Part shown: positions 6,254 through 14,514 of the stretch, one piece after another
How the letters are laid out: every line of letters begins with the position of its first letter
Numbering within the stretch: the first letter of the stretch is position 1
DNA from: an uncultured Treponema sp.
GTDB lineage: Bacteria > Spirochaetota > Spirochaetia > Treponematales > Treponemataceae
Assembly (NCBI GenBank): GCA_900316905.1
Contig: ONET01000014.1
Location: forward strand, 1 to 52,254
DNA length: 52,254 nucleotides
Direction of reading: 5' to 3'
Made by a program: the position numbers and the translations under genes
Notes under the pieces: model-generated
Seen by the model: only the letters and a program-made list of their open reading frames with translations
Databases searched by the model: none
What the model was told of the DNA's origin: nothing

Positions 6254-8215
6254 AGAAAGATTTTCAAGCGGAGATTCTGCTTTACAGATTGCTTCCGCTA
6301 TTTTCTTTCCAAGTTTAGAATATGAAGAAATTTTGATTGTGCATTTTCCGTCATCGCCAAAGCAGTATGAGAAAATGATGTCGCAACCAACTTTGTTTTC
6401 AACAAGTTCAAAATCCCCTTTTCTCATGCAGATATATGCTGCTGCAGAAGCGAAGAGAAAGTCATCTTTTGAGAGCTGATAATCGGAATATTTCCAATTC
6501 TCCGCATTTACTTTTCTTTCTGCATTTACAGGAGTTTTGAGCAAATCATAAAGATAGCGGTTCAATCGTTCACCGATTTCAGTTTCAAGTTCCCTTGCAC
6601 CTTCCTTGGATTCCACAGAGAACAAAATTGGCTTATCTGCAAGTCCAAAGATTTGAAAAACATGGTCGGGACGTTTTGCTTCTGTCTGACTTACACGAGG
6701 CAAAGACAGCCATCTATATTCTCTTTTATTTTTCTTGTCTAAAACAGAAATTCCACTCCAATCTCCTCCTGGTGGATTGCACATGCCTTCAAAAATATTA
6801 ATTCCTTTAATTTGTGTTAGCAAAGTATGAAGAATTGTATCAACATCGTTTTCGCCAATTTTTGCGGGCACAAGATTGACAGAGAAGTTTTTATCCACAG
6901 GCTTAAAATCCTTGTTTTGAAACTCTTCTTTTAGAATATTCAATTTTTTCTTACTTGTCGCAGAATCCACAAGAACAGCATCACTAGCAGAAAATATTGC
7001 TTCCCATAAGCCGTTTGTTGTACCAAGTTTTATAGGATTTTCTTCAAAAAGTTTCCAAGTCGCTGTTGGCGCAGGACCATAAACAAAAGTGAGAATGTCA
7101 GCATTTTTACCTGTAAGCATACGAACAAACGGGGCAAGTCCACGATCGGGTCGAGCATCATCTCCGCGAGGTTTAAAACCCATAATCCAAGTAATTACGA
7201 GATTGTCTTTCTTAGAAAGCCATTTATTGAAATTATCGTTTAGCTTTGGATATAATTCATTTACTTCTCTAATAAATTCTGCTTTATTTGAATTTGGAAT
7301 TATGCACATTGGCAGTTTTGATGAAGTAATTCCAATTGCATATTTGCTTGCAATATTCATAAACCTTTGAGCTGTTTTCGTAAGACCCTCAATATAAGCA
7401 GTTTTCTTCCAATTTACAGGATTGTCTTTGCATAAAAATGTTATGAGTGATTCGTTATCACAAATAACATTATAAGCTTTTTTCCATTGTTCTTCTGAGA
7501 GTGTTACAGTCCCCTTCGATGTCTTTGCTTTTATTAGAATAAATTTTATGATTTTATTTTCAAGTTCCTTTTCGGCTTCACTATAGTCTTTGCCAAGTAA
7601 AATACATTCTACAATCTCTACAAGCTGCTTTTCAGAAAATACATCTTGATACAATCTCTCTGATTCTTCATCACATCCTGGACTTTTTTCATAAATAGGA
7701 AGAACCATTGAATGTTCTCTTGAATAAGTAATATAACTAAATGGAATAGCAGGGTTAGGAGTCCTTGCCGCTTTTCTGTTTCTATTTGAATCAAGCTCAT
7801 AACCACCAAGTTCTGCAATATACAAATATGGAATTTTGGATTTTCCTGTAGAATATCCGCGTCCGCTTCTTTGCCAAGCCTGATTTCCAGCTGGCAATGC
7901 TCCGCAATATTCTATTGCTAAAAGAGGTTTTTCGATTTCTTTAACAACTTCAGTAATTACGACATCCGGCGCTTCTCGTAAGCTGTCCTTTTCTGTATGT
8001 AAAAGGCTCAAAATATCTTTATTCCAACGCCCATAGCCAGGGAAGAAGGTAAAAAAATAGTCGTCTGTTTTTGTAGAGGCGTTATAACGAGGACAAAATA
8101 CGGTAGATCCCTTTGATATTGAAGAAGTTTCAATACACAAAGCTATTTTACAAAGTCTAAATGCTCTTTCACATTCGACAATATTATCACCATGAATATT
8201 TAACTTTCTTATCAT
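6239..8215 (-). CDS. Putative large restriction endonuclease convergent to the methyltransferases
   Basis: This 658-residue protein has no membrane segment. The ATG at 8215 is preferred because AGAGGT lies 7 nt upstream; an upstream ATG at 8290 has no such signal. A possible PD-(D/E)XK-like core is P-D-V-V-I near residue 83, followed by A-I-E-Y-C at 100-104 and the strongly patterned A-L-P-A-G-N-Q-A-W-Q-R-S-G-R (106-119). The usual catalytic Lys is replaced or shifted. The 3' overlap with a two-methyltransferase operon is the main reason to call it the cognate nuclease. It is far larger than DpnII or MboI, so this is not a simple DpnII copy. Family and specificity are not recognised. Confidence 0.65.
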   Translation of the reverse strand: MIRKLNIHGDNIVECERAFRLCKIALCIETSSISKGSTVFCPRYNASTKTDDYFFTFFPGYGRWNKDILSLLHTEKDSLREAPDVVITEVVKEIEKPLLAIEYCGALPAGNQAWQRSGRGYSTGKSKIPYLYIAELGGYELDSNRNRKAARTPNPAIPFSYITYSREHSMVLPIYEKSPGCDEESERLYQDVFSEKQLVEIVECILLGKDYSEAEKELENKIIKFILIKAKTSKGTVTLSEEQWKKAYNVICDNESLITFLCKDNPVNWKKTAYIEGLTKTAQRFMNIASKYAIGITSSKLPMCIIPNSNKAEFIREVNELYPKLNDNFNKWLSKKDNLVITWIMGFKPRGDDARPDRGLAPFVRMLTGKNADILTFVYGPAPTATWKLFEENPIKLGTTNGLWEAIFSASDAVLVDSATSKKKLNILKEEFQNKDFKPVDKNFSVNLVPAKIGENDVDTILHTLLTQIKGINIFEGMCNPPGGDWSGISVLDKKNKREYRWLSLPRVSQTEAKRPDHVFQIFGLADKPILFSVESKEGARELETEIGERLNRYLYDLLKTPVNAERKVNAENWKYSDYQLSKDDFLFASAAAYICMRKGDFELVENKVGCDIIFSYCFGDDGKCTIKISSYSKLGKKIAEAICKAESPLENLSLVVV

Positions 8216-8246
8216 TTTATTACCTCTGATTTTATCATCGGTAACT

Positions 8247-8262
8247 TTGAGACATCTCTCAA
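8247..8262. promoter_or_regulatory. Inverted repeat upstream of the endonuclease start
   Basis: TTGAGA-CATC-TCTCAA is a 6-bp perfect inverted repeat with a 4-nt centre, 32 nt upstream of the preferred endonuclease ATG. It could be an operator delaying endonuclease expression or a leader hairpin. Function is inferred from position only. Confidence 0.4.
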
Positions 8263-8311
8263 CATAGTTTCTGCAAAAAATAGCGTACATATTCCGCCAA
8301 AGAAATTCCCT

Positions 8312-8421
8312 ATTTTCAAAAATACCCCTGTTTTTGAAAATTCACCCCTAATTTTCCCCAAGAATTTTCAAAAACACCCCTGTTTTTGAAAATTCCCGCC
8401 CTATTTCCCCGGGGTATTTTC
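8312..8421. repeat. 52-bp tandem repeat (two copies plus a third start), each with an internal hairpin
   Basis: Units begin with ATTTTCAA at 8312, 8364 and 8416, an exact 52-bp period. Within the first two units TTTTCAAAAA and TTTTTGAAAA are perfect inverted arms around an 8-nt loop (yACCCCTG), at 8313-8340 and 8365-8392. The second halves of the units diverge (CCCCAAGA versus CCCCGGGGT). The third unit keeps only the first eight bases. The array fills the gap between the endonuclease gene and the efflux operon. No coding function is seen. Confidence 0.85.
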
Positions 8422-8426
8422 AAGCT

Positions 8427-8455
8427 TTGTCACATCTTTGACACATCGCTACTAT
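8427..8455 (+). promoter_or_regulatory. Candidate promoter of the efflux operon
   Basis: TTGTCA (8427-8432) and TACTAT (8450-8455) are separated by 17 nt. The predicted start near 8462 gives a leader of about 47 nt to the ATG at 8509. The match is moderate and no operator is obvious. Confidence 0.4.
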
Positions 8456-8508
8456 AGAATTCCAAGCGAAAATTCACTAGAATGATAGCGGAACACCAAA
8501 AGAAAATT

Positions 8509-9828
8509 ATGAAAAAAAACAAAAAAAAGCGCGCGCTATTTTGCGCCGCGATAGCCATTATATTGTCGTTTGGAACGGCGCAAGCCCAAGACGCGCAAAA
8601 CGCCGGGGCCGCCGCCGGGCCGCTTTCGCTTTCAATACAGGACGCGGTGGACTTGGCGCTAAAGAACAACGTTCAAATAAAGCAAAGCCAAATCCAACTG
8701 GACGCGGCCAAGCGTTCCAAAAAAAACTCGTGGAACAGCGCAAGCCCTTCGCTGACCGCAAGCGGCGGCCTTTCCAAGGCCAACAAAAATTTCAGCGAAA
8801 ACTATTCGGCATACGTCCAAGGCTCGGTCAACGTGACCCTTTCGACAAACCTTTACACCGACATTAAAAACGCCGCGCTAAAATACCAGGCCGGCCTTAT
8901 AAACTACGAAACCGCCTGCCGTTCCGTAGAAATGAAAGTGAGGAACGCCTTTTACAATTTGCTCTACCAGGCCGACAACATCAACTTGCAAAAAACCAAC
9001 GCCGAGACCGCGCGGCAAACTTACGAAACCAACCGCAGAAAATACGGCCAGGGCGCGATAAGCCAGCTTGACGTTCTTTCCAGCCAAGTCAACTACGAAA
9101 CGCAATTGCCCGCCTTGCAAAGCGCGCAAATTTCATACGACGCGGACTTGGCCGCCTTTAAGCAAACTTTGGGAATCAAGCAGGACGCGGAGATTTCGCT
9201 TGAAGGAAGCCTTGACTCATTCTCCGATTTGCAGGCAGTTTCTGTCGAAGGAATCGAGTCGCGCTCACTGGAACTTTTGGCGCTTGAAAAAAATCTTGAG
9301 ATCGCGCGGAACAGCCTTTTGGACAAGCGCTTTTCGGCTTACGGGCCTACGCTGAGCGCGGGCTGGTCTTACAGGCCCACATGGACCAATTCAACAAAGG
9401 GCATGAACGACAACGGAAGCCTTTCGCTAAGCGTCACGCTTCCGCTTGACGGATTTTTGCCCTGGTCAAAAAAGGCCGACGCCGTAAGCGCTGCCAAGGA
9501 CTCAATCGCCAATTACGAGTTGCAAATCGCGGACAAAAAGACAAGCCTTGCGGTAAGCGCCCAGAGCGGCCTAAAAAAAATCGAGCAGTCGATTTCCGCC
9601 ATACAATCGCTCAAGTCCAGCGTAAGCCTTGCCGAGCAAAGCTACCGCATGACGCAAGAGGCCTACAACCGAGGCTCCCGCAATTGGACGGAACTTTTGA
9701 ACGCGCGCACTTCTTTGGAAAAAGCGCGGCTCAACTTAAAGCAGCAAGCCTACAACTTGGCTTCGTCAATATTGAATCTAGAAAACACGCTTGGCGTTCC
9801 ATTTGGAACCTTGGCTGGAGGAAATTAA
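8509..9828 (+). CDS. TolC-family outer-membrane efflux protein
   Basis: This is the outer-membrane channel of a tripartite exporter. The signal peptide M-K-K-N-K-K-K-R-A-L-F-C-A-A-I-A-I-I-L plus cleavage near A-Q-A-Q-D supports the ATG at 8509; an in-frame ATG nine codons upstream would place a non-signal extension before it. Two OEP repeats are visible. Each has a long helix-rich stretch (L-S-L-S-I-Q-D-A-V-D-L-A-L-K-N-N near residue 40, and a matching segment with S-L-E-L-L-A-L-E-K-N-L near 250) followed by beta-strand and coiled-coil regions. Length (about 439 aa) is typical. The stop is 1 nt before the adaptor gene start, so the two are one operon. Confidence 0.9.
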   Translation: MKKNKKKRALFCAAIAIILSFGTAQAQDAQNAGAAAGPLSLSIQDAVDLALKNNVQIKQSQIQLDAAKRSKKNSWNSASPSLTASGGLSKANKNFSENYSAYVQGSVNVTLSTNLYTDIKNAALKYQAGLINYETACRSVEMKVRNAFYNLLYQADNINLQKTNAETARQTYETNRRKYGQGAISQLDVLSSQVNYETQLPALQSAQISYDADLAAFKQTLGIKQDAEISLEGSLDSFSDLQAVSVEGIESRSLELLALEKNLEIARNSLLDKRFSAYGPTLSAGWSYRPTWTNSTKGMNDNGSLSLSVTLPLDGFLPWSKKADAVSAAKDSIANYELQIADKKTSLAVSAQSGLKKIEQSISAIQSLKSSVSLAEQSYRMTQEAYNRGSRNWTELLNARTSLEKARLNLKQQAYNLASSILNLENTLGVPFGTLAGGN

Positions 9829-9829
9829 A

Positions 9830-10852
9830 ATGAAAGTAAAAAAAGCCCATTTGTTTTTAATCGTATTTTTAGCGGCCGCCGCGCTCTTAATCGCCTACGC
9901 CTTTACCTTTGGAAAAAACAAGAACGGCGCTCCCGGAAAAGGAAAGCCCGGAAAGGGCGCGTGGGGCGCTTTTGGCAACACCGAGTTCAGCGTCGTCACA
10001 AAAGCCGTGGAGCCTGAGACCCTTCACGGCTACATCGTCGCCAACGGTGAGATTGAATCGCAAAACTCAGTTTCGGTTTACCCAAACGTTTCCGGAAAAA
10101 TCGTTTCCACCGCGGTGCTGCTTGGTTCCGCCGTAAAGCGAGGAGACGTAATCGCCTACGTTGACCCCAGCCAACCCGGCGAATACTACAAGCAAAGCCC
10201 GGTCTACGCGCCCATCGCAGGAAGCGTAATCTCAACGCCGGCCAAAAACGGAACGACGGTTTCGCCCAATACGGAAATCACGCGCATCGGAGACATAAAC
10301 AACTTGCAAATCGTGGCCGACATTCCGGAGCGCTACGTGTCGTTTTTAAAGCCCGGCCTAAAGGCGCTTGTCTCCGTCCAAGCCTACCCCGACGAAAAAT
10401 TCGCGGCCACAGTAAAGCGCGTCTCGCCTGTCGTTGACGCGGCAAGCAGAACCAAGCAGATAATCTTGAACTTTGACGAGCGCGACTCAAAAATAAACGC
10501 GGGAATGTTCTCGCAAATAATTTTGTACACCAAAGACTATTCGGGAGCGGTCACCGTTCCAAAAAGCGCGCTTGTAACAAACGAAGACAAATACTTTGCC
10601 TACGTGATGCAGGGAGACTCCACCGTCGAAAAGCGCGAGGTTTCTTTGGGCGAGGAAGTTGACGGAATCGTTCAAATTGTAAGCGGCTTGCGCCAAGGCG
10701 AGCGCGTTGTCGTGCAAGGACAAACTTCGCTCAGCAACGGCGCCAAGGTCAAGGACATCACAGGAGCCGCCGAAGCGCTTAACGAAAAGTACGGCGACAA
10801 AAAAGATTCGGGCGAAAAGCCAAAAGACAAAGAGGCGCGGGGCAAAAAATGA
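9830..10852 (+). CDS. RND efflux periplasmic adaptor (membrane fusion protein)
   Basis: This 340-residue adaptor bridges the RND pump and TolC. The start at 9830 is fixed by GGAGG 8 nt upstream. It has one N-terminal membrane anchor (L-F-L-I-V-F-L-A-A-A-A-L-L-I-A-Y-A). A biotinyl/lipoyl-like half-motif follows (V-A-N-G-E-I-E-S-Q-N-S-V-S-V-Y-P-N-V-S-G), then the second half (P-V-Y-A-P-I-A-G-S-V-I), a beta-barrel domain (V-V-A-D-I-P-E-R) and a membrane-proximal domain. The alpha-helical hairpin is very short, as in spirochaete and Bacteroidetes adaptors. The C-terminus is Lys/Gly/Glu-rich. Its stop overlaps the RND start (ATGA). Confidence 0.92.
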   Translation: MKVKKAHLFLIVFLAAAALLIAYAFTFGKNKNGAPGKGKPGKGAWGAFGNTEFSVVTKAVEPETLHGYIVANGEIESQNSVSVYPNVSGKIVSTAVLLGSAVKRGDVIAYVDPSQPGEYYKQSPVYAPIAGSVISTPAKNGTTVSPNTEITRIGDINNLQIVADIPERYVSFLKPGLKALVSVQAYPDEKFAATVKRVSPVVDAASRTKQIILNFDERDSKINAGMFSQIILYTKDYSGAVTVPKSALVTNEDKYFAYVMQGDSTVEKREVSLGEEVDGIVQIVSGLRQGERVVVQGQTSLSNGAKVKDITGAAEALNEKYGDKKDSGEKPKDKEARGKK

Positions 10853-13800
10853 GCATAACAAAAACAACGCTGCGCCATCCCGTCCTCACGCTGATTGTCT
10901 TTGTCCTTTTGGGAATCATGGGCCTCTTCACGTTAAAGAACGTTTCGATAAGCCTCATGCCGGACGTGGACTACCCTTACCTAAACATCAACACGACCTA
11001 CCAAAACGCAGGCCCTGAATCAGTCGAAAAATCCGTCACAAAGCTTTTGGAGTCGCAGCTTGTAAGCGTCACCGGCCTTAAAAAAATCACCAGCACTTCT
11101 TCGGAAGGCCGCTCCAGCATTTCGCTTGAGTTCAACTACGGAACCAACCTTGACATCGCCACCAACAACGTGCGCGACAAAATCGACCGCGTTGTCCGAA
11201 GCCTTCCCGACGACGCCGGAACGCCTTCAATCTTTAAGATGGACAGCAACTCCATGCCGATCATGCGCATCGCGGTCAACGGAAACCGCGACCGAAACGA
11301 ATTGCGCGAAATCGCGGACAACACAATCACCGACTTGATCGAGCAGACCGACGGCGTCGCCGAAGCGAGCGTTTACGGCGGCCGCGACAAAATCGTCCGC
11401 GTTGACCTTTCGCAAAACCGCTTGTCCGCCTACGGCATAACGATTACCGAAGTCTCTTCCGCCCTTTCGCGCCAAAACCTGGAATTGGGCGGCGGAAAAA
11501 TCACCGAAGGCTTTTACGACTACACGATAAGGACGACCGGAGAATTCGCCAGCGTGGAGCAAATCAATTCCACCGTAATCACGACAAGAAACGGCTACAT
11601 CGTCCGCCTTGCCGACATCGGAAAAGCCTACCTTGGCTACCGCGACAAGTCCAACGAAGTCTTGATCAACGGCCAGCCCGGCGTTTACATCAGCGTCACA
11701 AAGCAGTCCGGCAAGAACAGCGTCACGGTCGCAAACGCGGTTTACAAAAAGCTTGACGAGATACAAGAAATTCTCCCCGGCGACATGTCGATGCAAATCG
11801 TATGGGACACCACCGACTCAATCCGCGACACAATCAACACGCTTTTGGAAAGCGCGATGCAAGGCCTTGTCTTGGCGGTCTTGATTTTGTTCCTCTTCCT
11901 AAAAAATTTCAAGTCAACGATCATCATCGCGATTTCAATTCCGCTTTCAATCATCATCACAATGCTTTGCATGAATTTTGCCGGCCTTACGCTGAACATG
12001 ATGACGCTCACCGGCTTGATTCTTGGCGTCGGCATGATTGTGGACGCGTCAATCGTAATGATAGAAAACATTTACGTTTACCGTTCGCGCGGCGCAAAGC
12101 CTTTGGTTTCGGCGGAACTTGGCTCTAGCGAAATGGTCATGTCGGTCACTAGCGGAAACTTGACTACGATTTGCGTTTTCGTTCCCTTCCTTTTTTACAT
12201 GAAGGAATTGGGAATGATGGGCCAAATGTTCAAGGGAATAATTTTCACCGTCGTAATCGCGCTGATGTCGTCACTCTTTGTCGCGATCTTTTTGGTGCCG
12301 GTTTTGGCCGGAAAATTCCTTCCGCTTTCTAACAGAAAGGAAAAGCCGGTCAAGTCAAAAATATTGCGAAAGCTTTACGCGCTGCTTGACGTTCCGATGA
12401 ACGCCTTGACCGCCGTTTACAAAAAGGCCTTGGACGCGGCCTTAACCCACCACGCGATAACAGTCACCGTTTGCGCGGTGACTCTCATCACGGCCCTGGC
12501 CTTTATCCCGACGATGACAATCAACATGATGCCAAACGGCCGCGACGACAGCGTCTCGCTCAACGTGAACCTTCCGATCGGAACTACGCTCGACTCAACC
12601 GCCGCCGTCATGGCCGAGCTTGAAGAGATTTGCAAAAAGGAAGTCAAAGGCTACACGACAATCATCACCAGCATCGGAACCGGCTCGCGCAACGCCACCG
12701 CCTACAGGGGAACGATTCAAATCCAGCTCCCAAAAAGCGAAGAGCAAATCGACAACGCCGAAGTAATACAAAAAAAATTGCGCGCGCACTTTAACGATTT
12801 TGCCGGAGCGCGCTTTTCGTTCAGCCAAGGCTTCCGCGGACAAATGACCGGAAGCGACATCGTAATCAAATTGCGAAGCGACGACCTTGACTCGGCCATA
12901 AAATACGCCGGAAAAATCCGCGACGTTATGGACGGCATAAGCGACTTGGGCGAGCCTTCCGTGGACACCGAAGAAGGAGTTCCTGAAATCGAAGTCGAAA
13001 TCGACCGCGACCGCGCCTACTCCTTTGGCGTTGACGTCACAACCGTCGCGCGCGAAATCAACTACGCGATTAACGGCGTGACGGCCACCACCTACCGCAA
13101 GGCCGGAAAAGAATATTCGGTTGTCTTGATGTACGAGGGCGGCGACAGAAAATCCGTCACAGACTTGGAGCAGATTTACGTAAAGGGAAGCGCGGGCAAG
13201 GTCAGCGTGGCCAACTTCGCGCGCGTCGTAAAAGGCTTGGGGCCTGTCACAATCAAGCGCGAAAACCAAACGCGCGTTGTCACAATCAGCGCCAACCTCA
13301 CAAGCGAAGTCAACGCCTACGAAGTCGAAAACAAAATCAAAAAGGGAATCTCCGACTCCTTCATCATTCCCGACAACATAAGCGTCTCTTACGAAGGCGC
13401 GTGGAAGGACATGCAGGACCAGGGCAAGGCCTACGCGGGAATCATCTTAATGGCGATTCTTTTGGTCTTTGGCGTCATGGCCGGAACTTACGAAAGCTTC
13501 AAGGCGCCCTTCATAAACCTTTGCACGATTCCATTCCTGATTATCGGAGTCGTGGCCATTTACAAAATTTCGGGCCAGGCGATTTCGATGATGAGCGCGG
13601 TGGGCCTAATCATGCTGGTAGGAATCGTCGTCAACAACGGAATCATTTTGGTTGACTACACAAACCTCCTTCTTGACCGCGGCCTAAAAATGCATGACGC
13701 CTGCCTTGAAGCCGGCTCTAGCCGCCTGCGCCCGGTCTTGATGACAACGCTGACGACGATTTTGGGAATGCTTCCGATGTGCTTCGCCTCAAGCGGAAGC

Positions 13801-13953
13801 GCCGGCATGGTCCAGCCGATCGGCGTGGCGGTTGTCGGCGGCTTGACAAGCTCCACCTTCATCACGCTTTTCTTCATTCCGGTTTTGTACTCGCTGATTA
13901 TGAAGGAAAAGAAAACAAAGAAAAGCCGCATCAAGGTATTTTTGACAGAATAG
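10849..13953 (+). CDS. RND-family efflux transporter permease (HAE1 type)
   Basis: This 1034-residue inner-membrane pump has the RND layout: TM1 at residues 10-30, a large periplasmic porter loop, TM2-6, a second porter loop and TM8-12. The N-terminal P-D-V-D-Y-P and the TM4 proton-relay region (G-L-I-L-G-V-G-M-I-V-D-A-S-I-V-M-I-E-N) are present, with the Asp pair partly replaced by V-D-A-S. The second half repeats the pattern (M-L-V-G-I-V-V-N-N-G-I-I-L-V-D-Y). Length is that of AcrB/MdtB. Overlap with the adaptor gene indicates translational coupling. Substrates are unknown; drugs, bile acids or lipids are typical for the family. Confidence 0.95.
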   Translation: MSITKTTLRHPVLTLIVFVLLGIMGLFTLKNVSISLMPDVDYPYLNINTTYQNAGPESVEKSVTKLLESQLVSVTGLKKITSTSSEGRSSISLEFNYGTNLDIATNNVRDKIDRVVRSLPDDAGTPSIFKMDSNSMPIMRIAVNGNRDRNELREIADNTITDLIEQTDGVAEASVYGGRDKIVRVDLSQNRLSAYGITITEVSSALSRQNLELGGGKITEGFYDYTIRTTGEFASVEQINSTVITTRNGYIVRLADIGKAYLGYRDKSNEVLINGQPGVYISVTKQSGKNSVTVANAVYKKLDEIQEILPGDMSMQIVWDTTDSIRDTINTLLESAMQGLVLAVLILFLFLKNFKSTIIIAISIPLSIIITMLCMNFAGLTLNMMTLTGLILGVGMIVDASIVMIENIYVYRSRGAKPLVSAELGSSEMVMSVTSGNLTTICVFVPFLFYMKELGMMGQMFKGIIFTVVIALMSSLFVAIFLVPVLAGKFLPLSNRKEKPVKSKILRKLYALLDVPMNALTAVYKKALDAALTHHAITVTVCAVTLITALAFIPTMTINMMPNGRDDSVSLNVNLPIGTTLDSTAAVMAELEEICKKEVKGYTTIITSIGTGSRNATAYRGTIQIQLPKSEEQIDNAEVIQKKLRAHFNDFAGARFSFSQGFRGQMTGSDIVIKLRSDDLDSAIKYAGKIRDVMDGISDLGEPSVDTEEGVPEIEVEIDRDRAYSFGVDVTTVAREINYAINGVTATTYRKAGKEYSVVLMYEGGDRKSVTDLEQIYVKGSAGKVSVANFARVVKGLGPVTIKRENQTRVVTISANLTSEVNAYEVENKIKKGISDSFIIPDNISVSYEGAWKDMQDQGKAYAGIILMAILLVFGVMAGTYESFKAPFINLCTIPFLIIGVVAIYKISGQAISMMSAVGLIMLVGIVVNNGIILVDYTNLLLDRGLKMHDACLEAGSSRLRPVLMTTLTTILGMLPMCFASSGSAGMVQPIGVAVVGGLTSSTFITLFFIPVLYSLIMKEKKTKKSRIKVFLTE

Positions 13954-13961
13954 AGGTCATT

Positions 13962-14258
13962 ATGTACAGAGTTGAAATCATCGCGAACCAATCGGTTCAG
14001 GACGACATCATAGAGACGCTGGAAGAAAACATCCCCGACTTTTTGTACACGCTGATTCCCCTTGTCCACGGACGCGGAAAGGCCGGCTACAAGCTGGGAA
14101 CTTCCAGCTGGCCCGAAGTGAACTTCGCGCTCTTTGCCTACATCGAAAAAAAAGACGCAAGCAAAGTCAAGGCCGTGATCAAGGCCGTAAAAAAGCAGTT
14201 CCCCGACGAAGGCGTAAAAGTCTTCTTTGTCAAGGCAAAAAAGCTGGAAAAAATCTAA
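13962..14258 (+). CDS. PII-like transporter-associated protein (PG0541 type)
   Basis: This 98-residue protein starts 8 nt after the RND gene with GAGGT upstream of the ATG. The pattern M-Y-R-V-E-I-I-A-N-Q-S-V-Q-D-D-I-I-E-T-L-E-E, then P-L-V-H-G-R-G-K-A-G-Y-K-L-G, then V-N-F-A-L-F-A-Y-I-E, gives a ferredoxin-like beta-alpha-beta fold resembling GlnB/PII proteins. Small proteins of this kind are known beside RND pumps in anaerobes (the PG0541 transporter-associated family). No uridylylation Tyr loop is obvious. It probably senses a small molecule or binds the pump, which is inference. It is the last gene of the efflux operon, before a large inverted repeat. Confidence 0.75.
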   Translation: MYRVEIIANQSVQDDIIETLEENIPDFLYTLIPLVHGRGKAGYKLGTSSWPEVNFALFAYIEKKDASKVKAVIKAVKKQFPDEGVKVFFVKAKKLEKI

Positions 14259-14290
14259 GCGGCCGCGTTCCTTGGACGCCCCCTTTTCTC

Positions 14291-14473
14291 AAAAAAAACG
14301 GCTGAAAAACGCGGCGCGAAGGAGCGGACGGCATTGTGAAAACACTCTGTTTGCGCCTGCCGCGCAAGCGGCAGCGTTTAATGGTTTCAAGCGCAAACAG
14401 CGTGTAGCGACGATATCGAGCGGTTTTGCAATGCCGTACGCGACTGGGAGCCGCGCTTTTCAGCCGTTTTTTT
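14291..14473. repeat. 183-bp nested inverted-repeat element (structured RNA, terminator or MITE-like)
   Basis: Arms pair from outside inward: CGGCTGAAAA (14299-14308) with TTTTCAGCCG (14457-14466), flanked by an A-tract and a matching T-tract; CGCGGC (14310-14315) with GCCGCG (14450-14455); ACGGCATTG (14328-14336) with CAATGCCGT (14429-14437); CTGTTTGCGC (14347-14356) with GCGCAAACAG (14391-14400). The core hairpin is CTGCCGC-GCAA-GCGGCAG (14357-14374), closed by a GNRA-type tetraloop. The distal T-tract makes it able to act as a terminator for the efflux operon. It is far longer than an ordinary terminator. No protein is encoded on it. Confidence 0.8.
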
Positions 14474-14475
14474 CC

Positions 14476-14504
14476 TTGCGTTATTTCCATTTTGGGTTTA
14501 TAAT
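14476..14504 (+). promoter_or_regulatory. Sigma70-type promoter for the 14515 methyltransferase
   Basis: TTGCGT (14476-14481) is followed after 17 nt by TATAAT (14499-14504). The start codon is only 10 nt after the -10, so the leader is about 3-4 nt and has no Shine-Dalgarno. Confidence 0.6.
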
Positions 14505-14514
14505 TATAGGCAAA

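Noticed and set aside
10487-10867. Antisense hydrophobic frame opposite the adaptor gene 3' end
   Set aside because: It is a composition shadow of the Lys/Glu-rich adaptor tail, with no ribosome site.
12595-13269. Long antisense frame (224 codons) inside the RND gene
   Set aside because: It is a shadow of the GC-rich codon pattern of the RND pump, which is complete and strongly conserved on the forward strand.
14227-14514. 96-codon N-terminal extension of the 14515 methyltransferase
   Set aside because: The extension is translated from the large inverted repeat and is unlike methyltransferases. A promoter lies just before the ATG at 14515.
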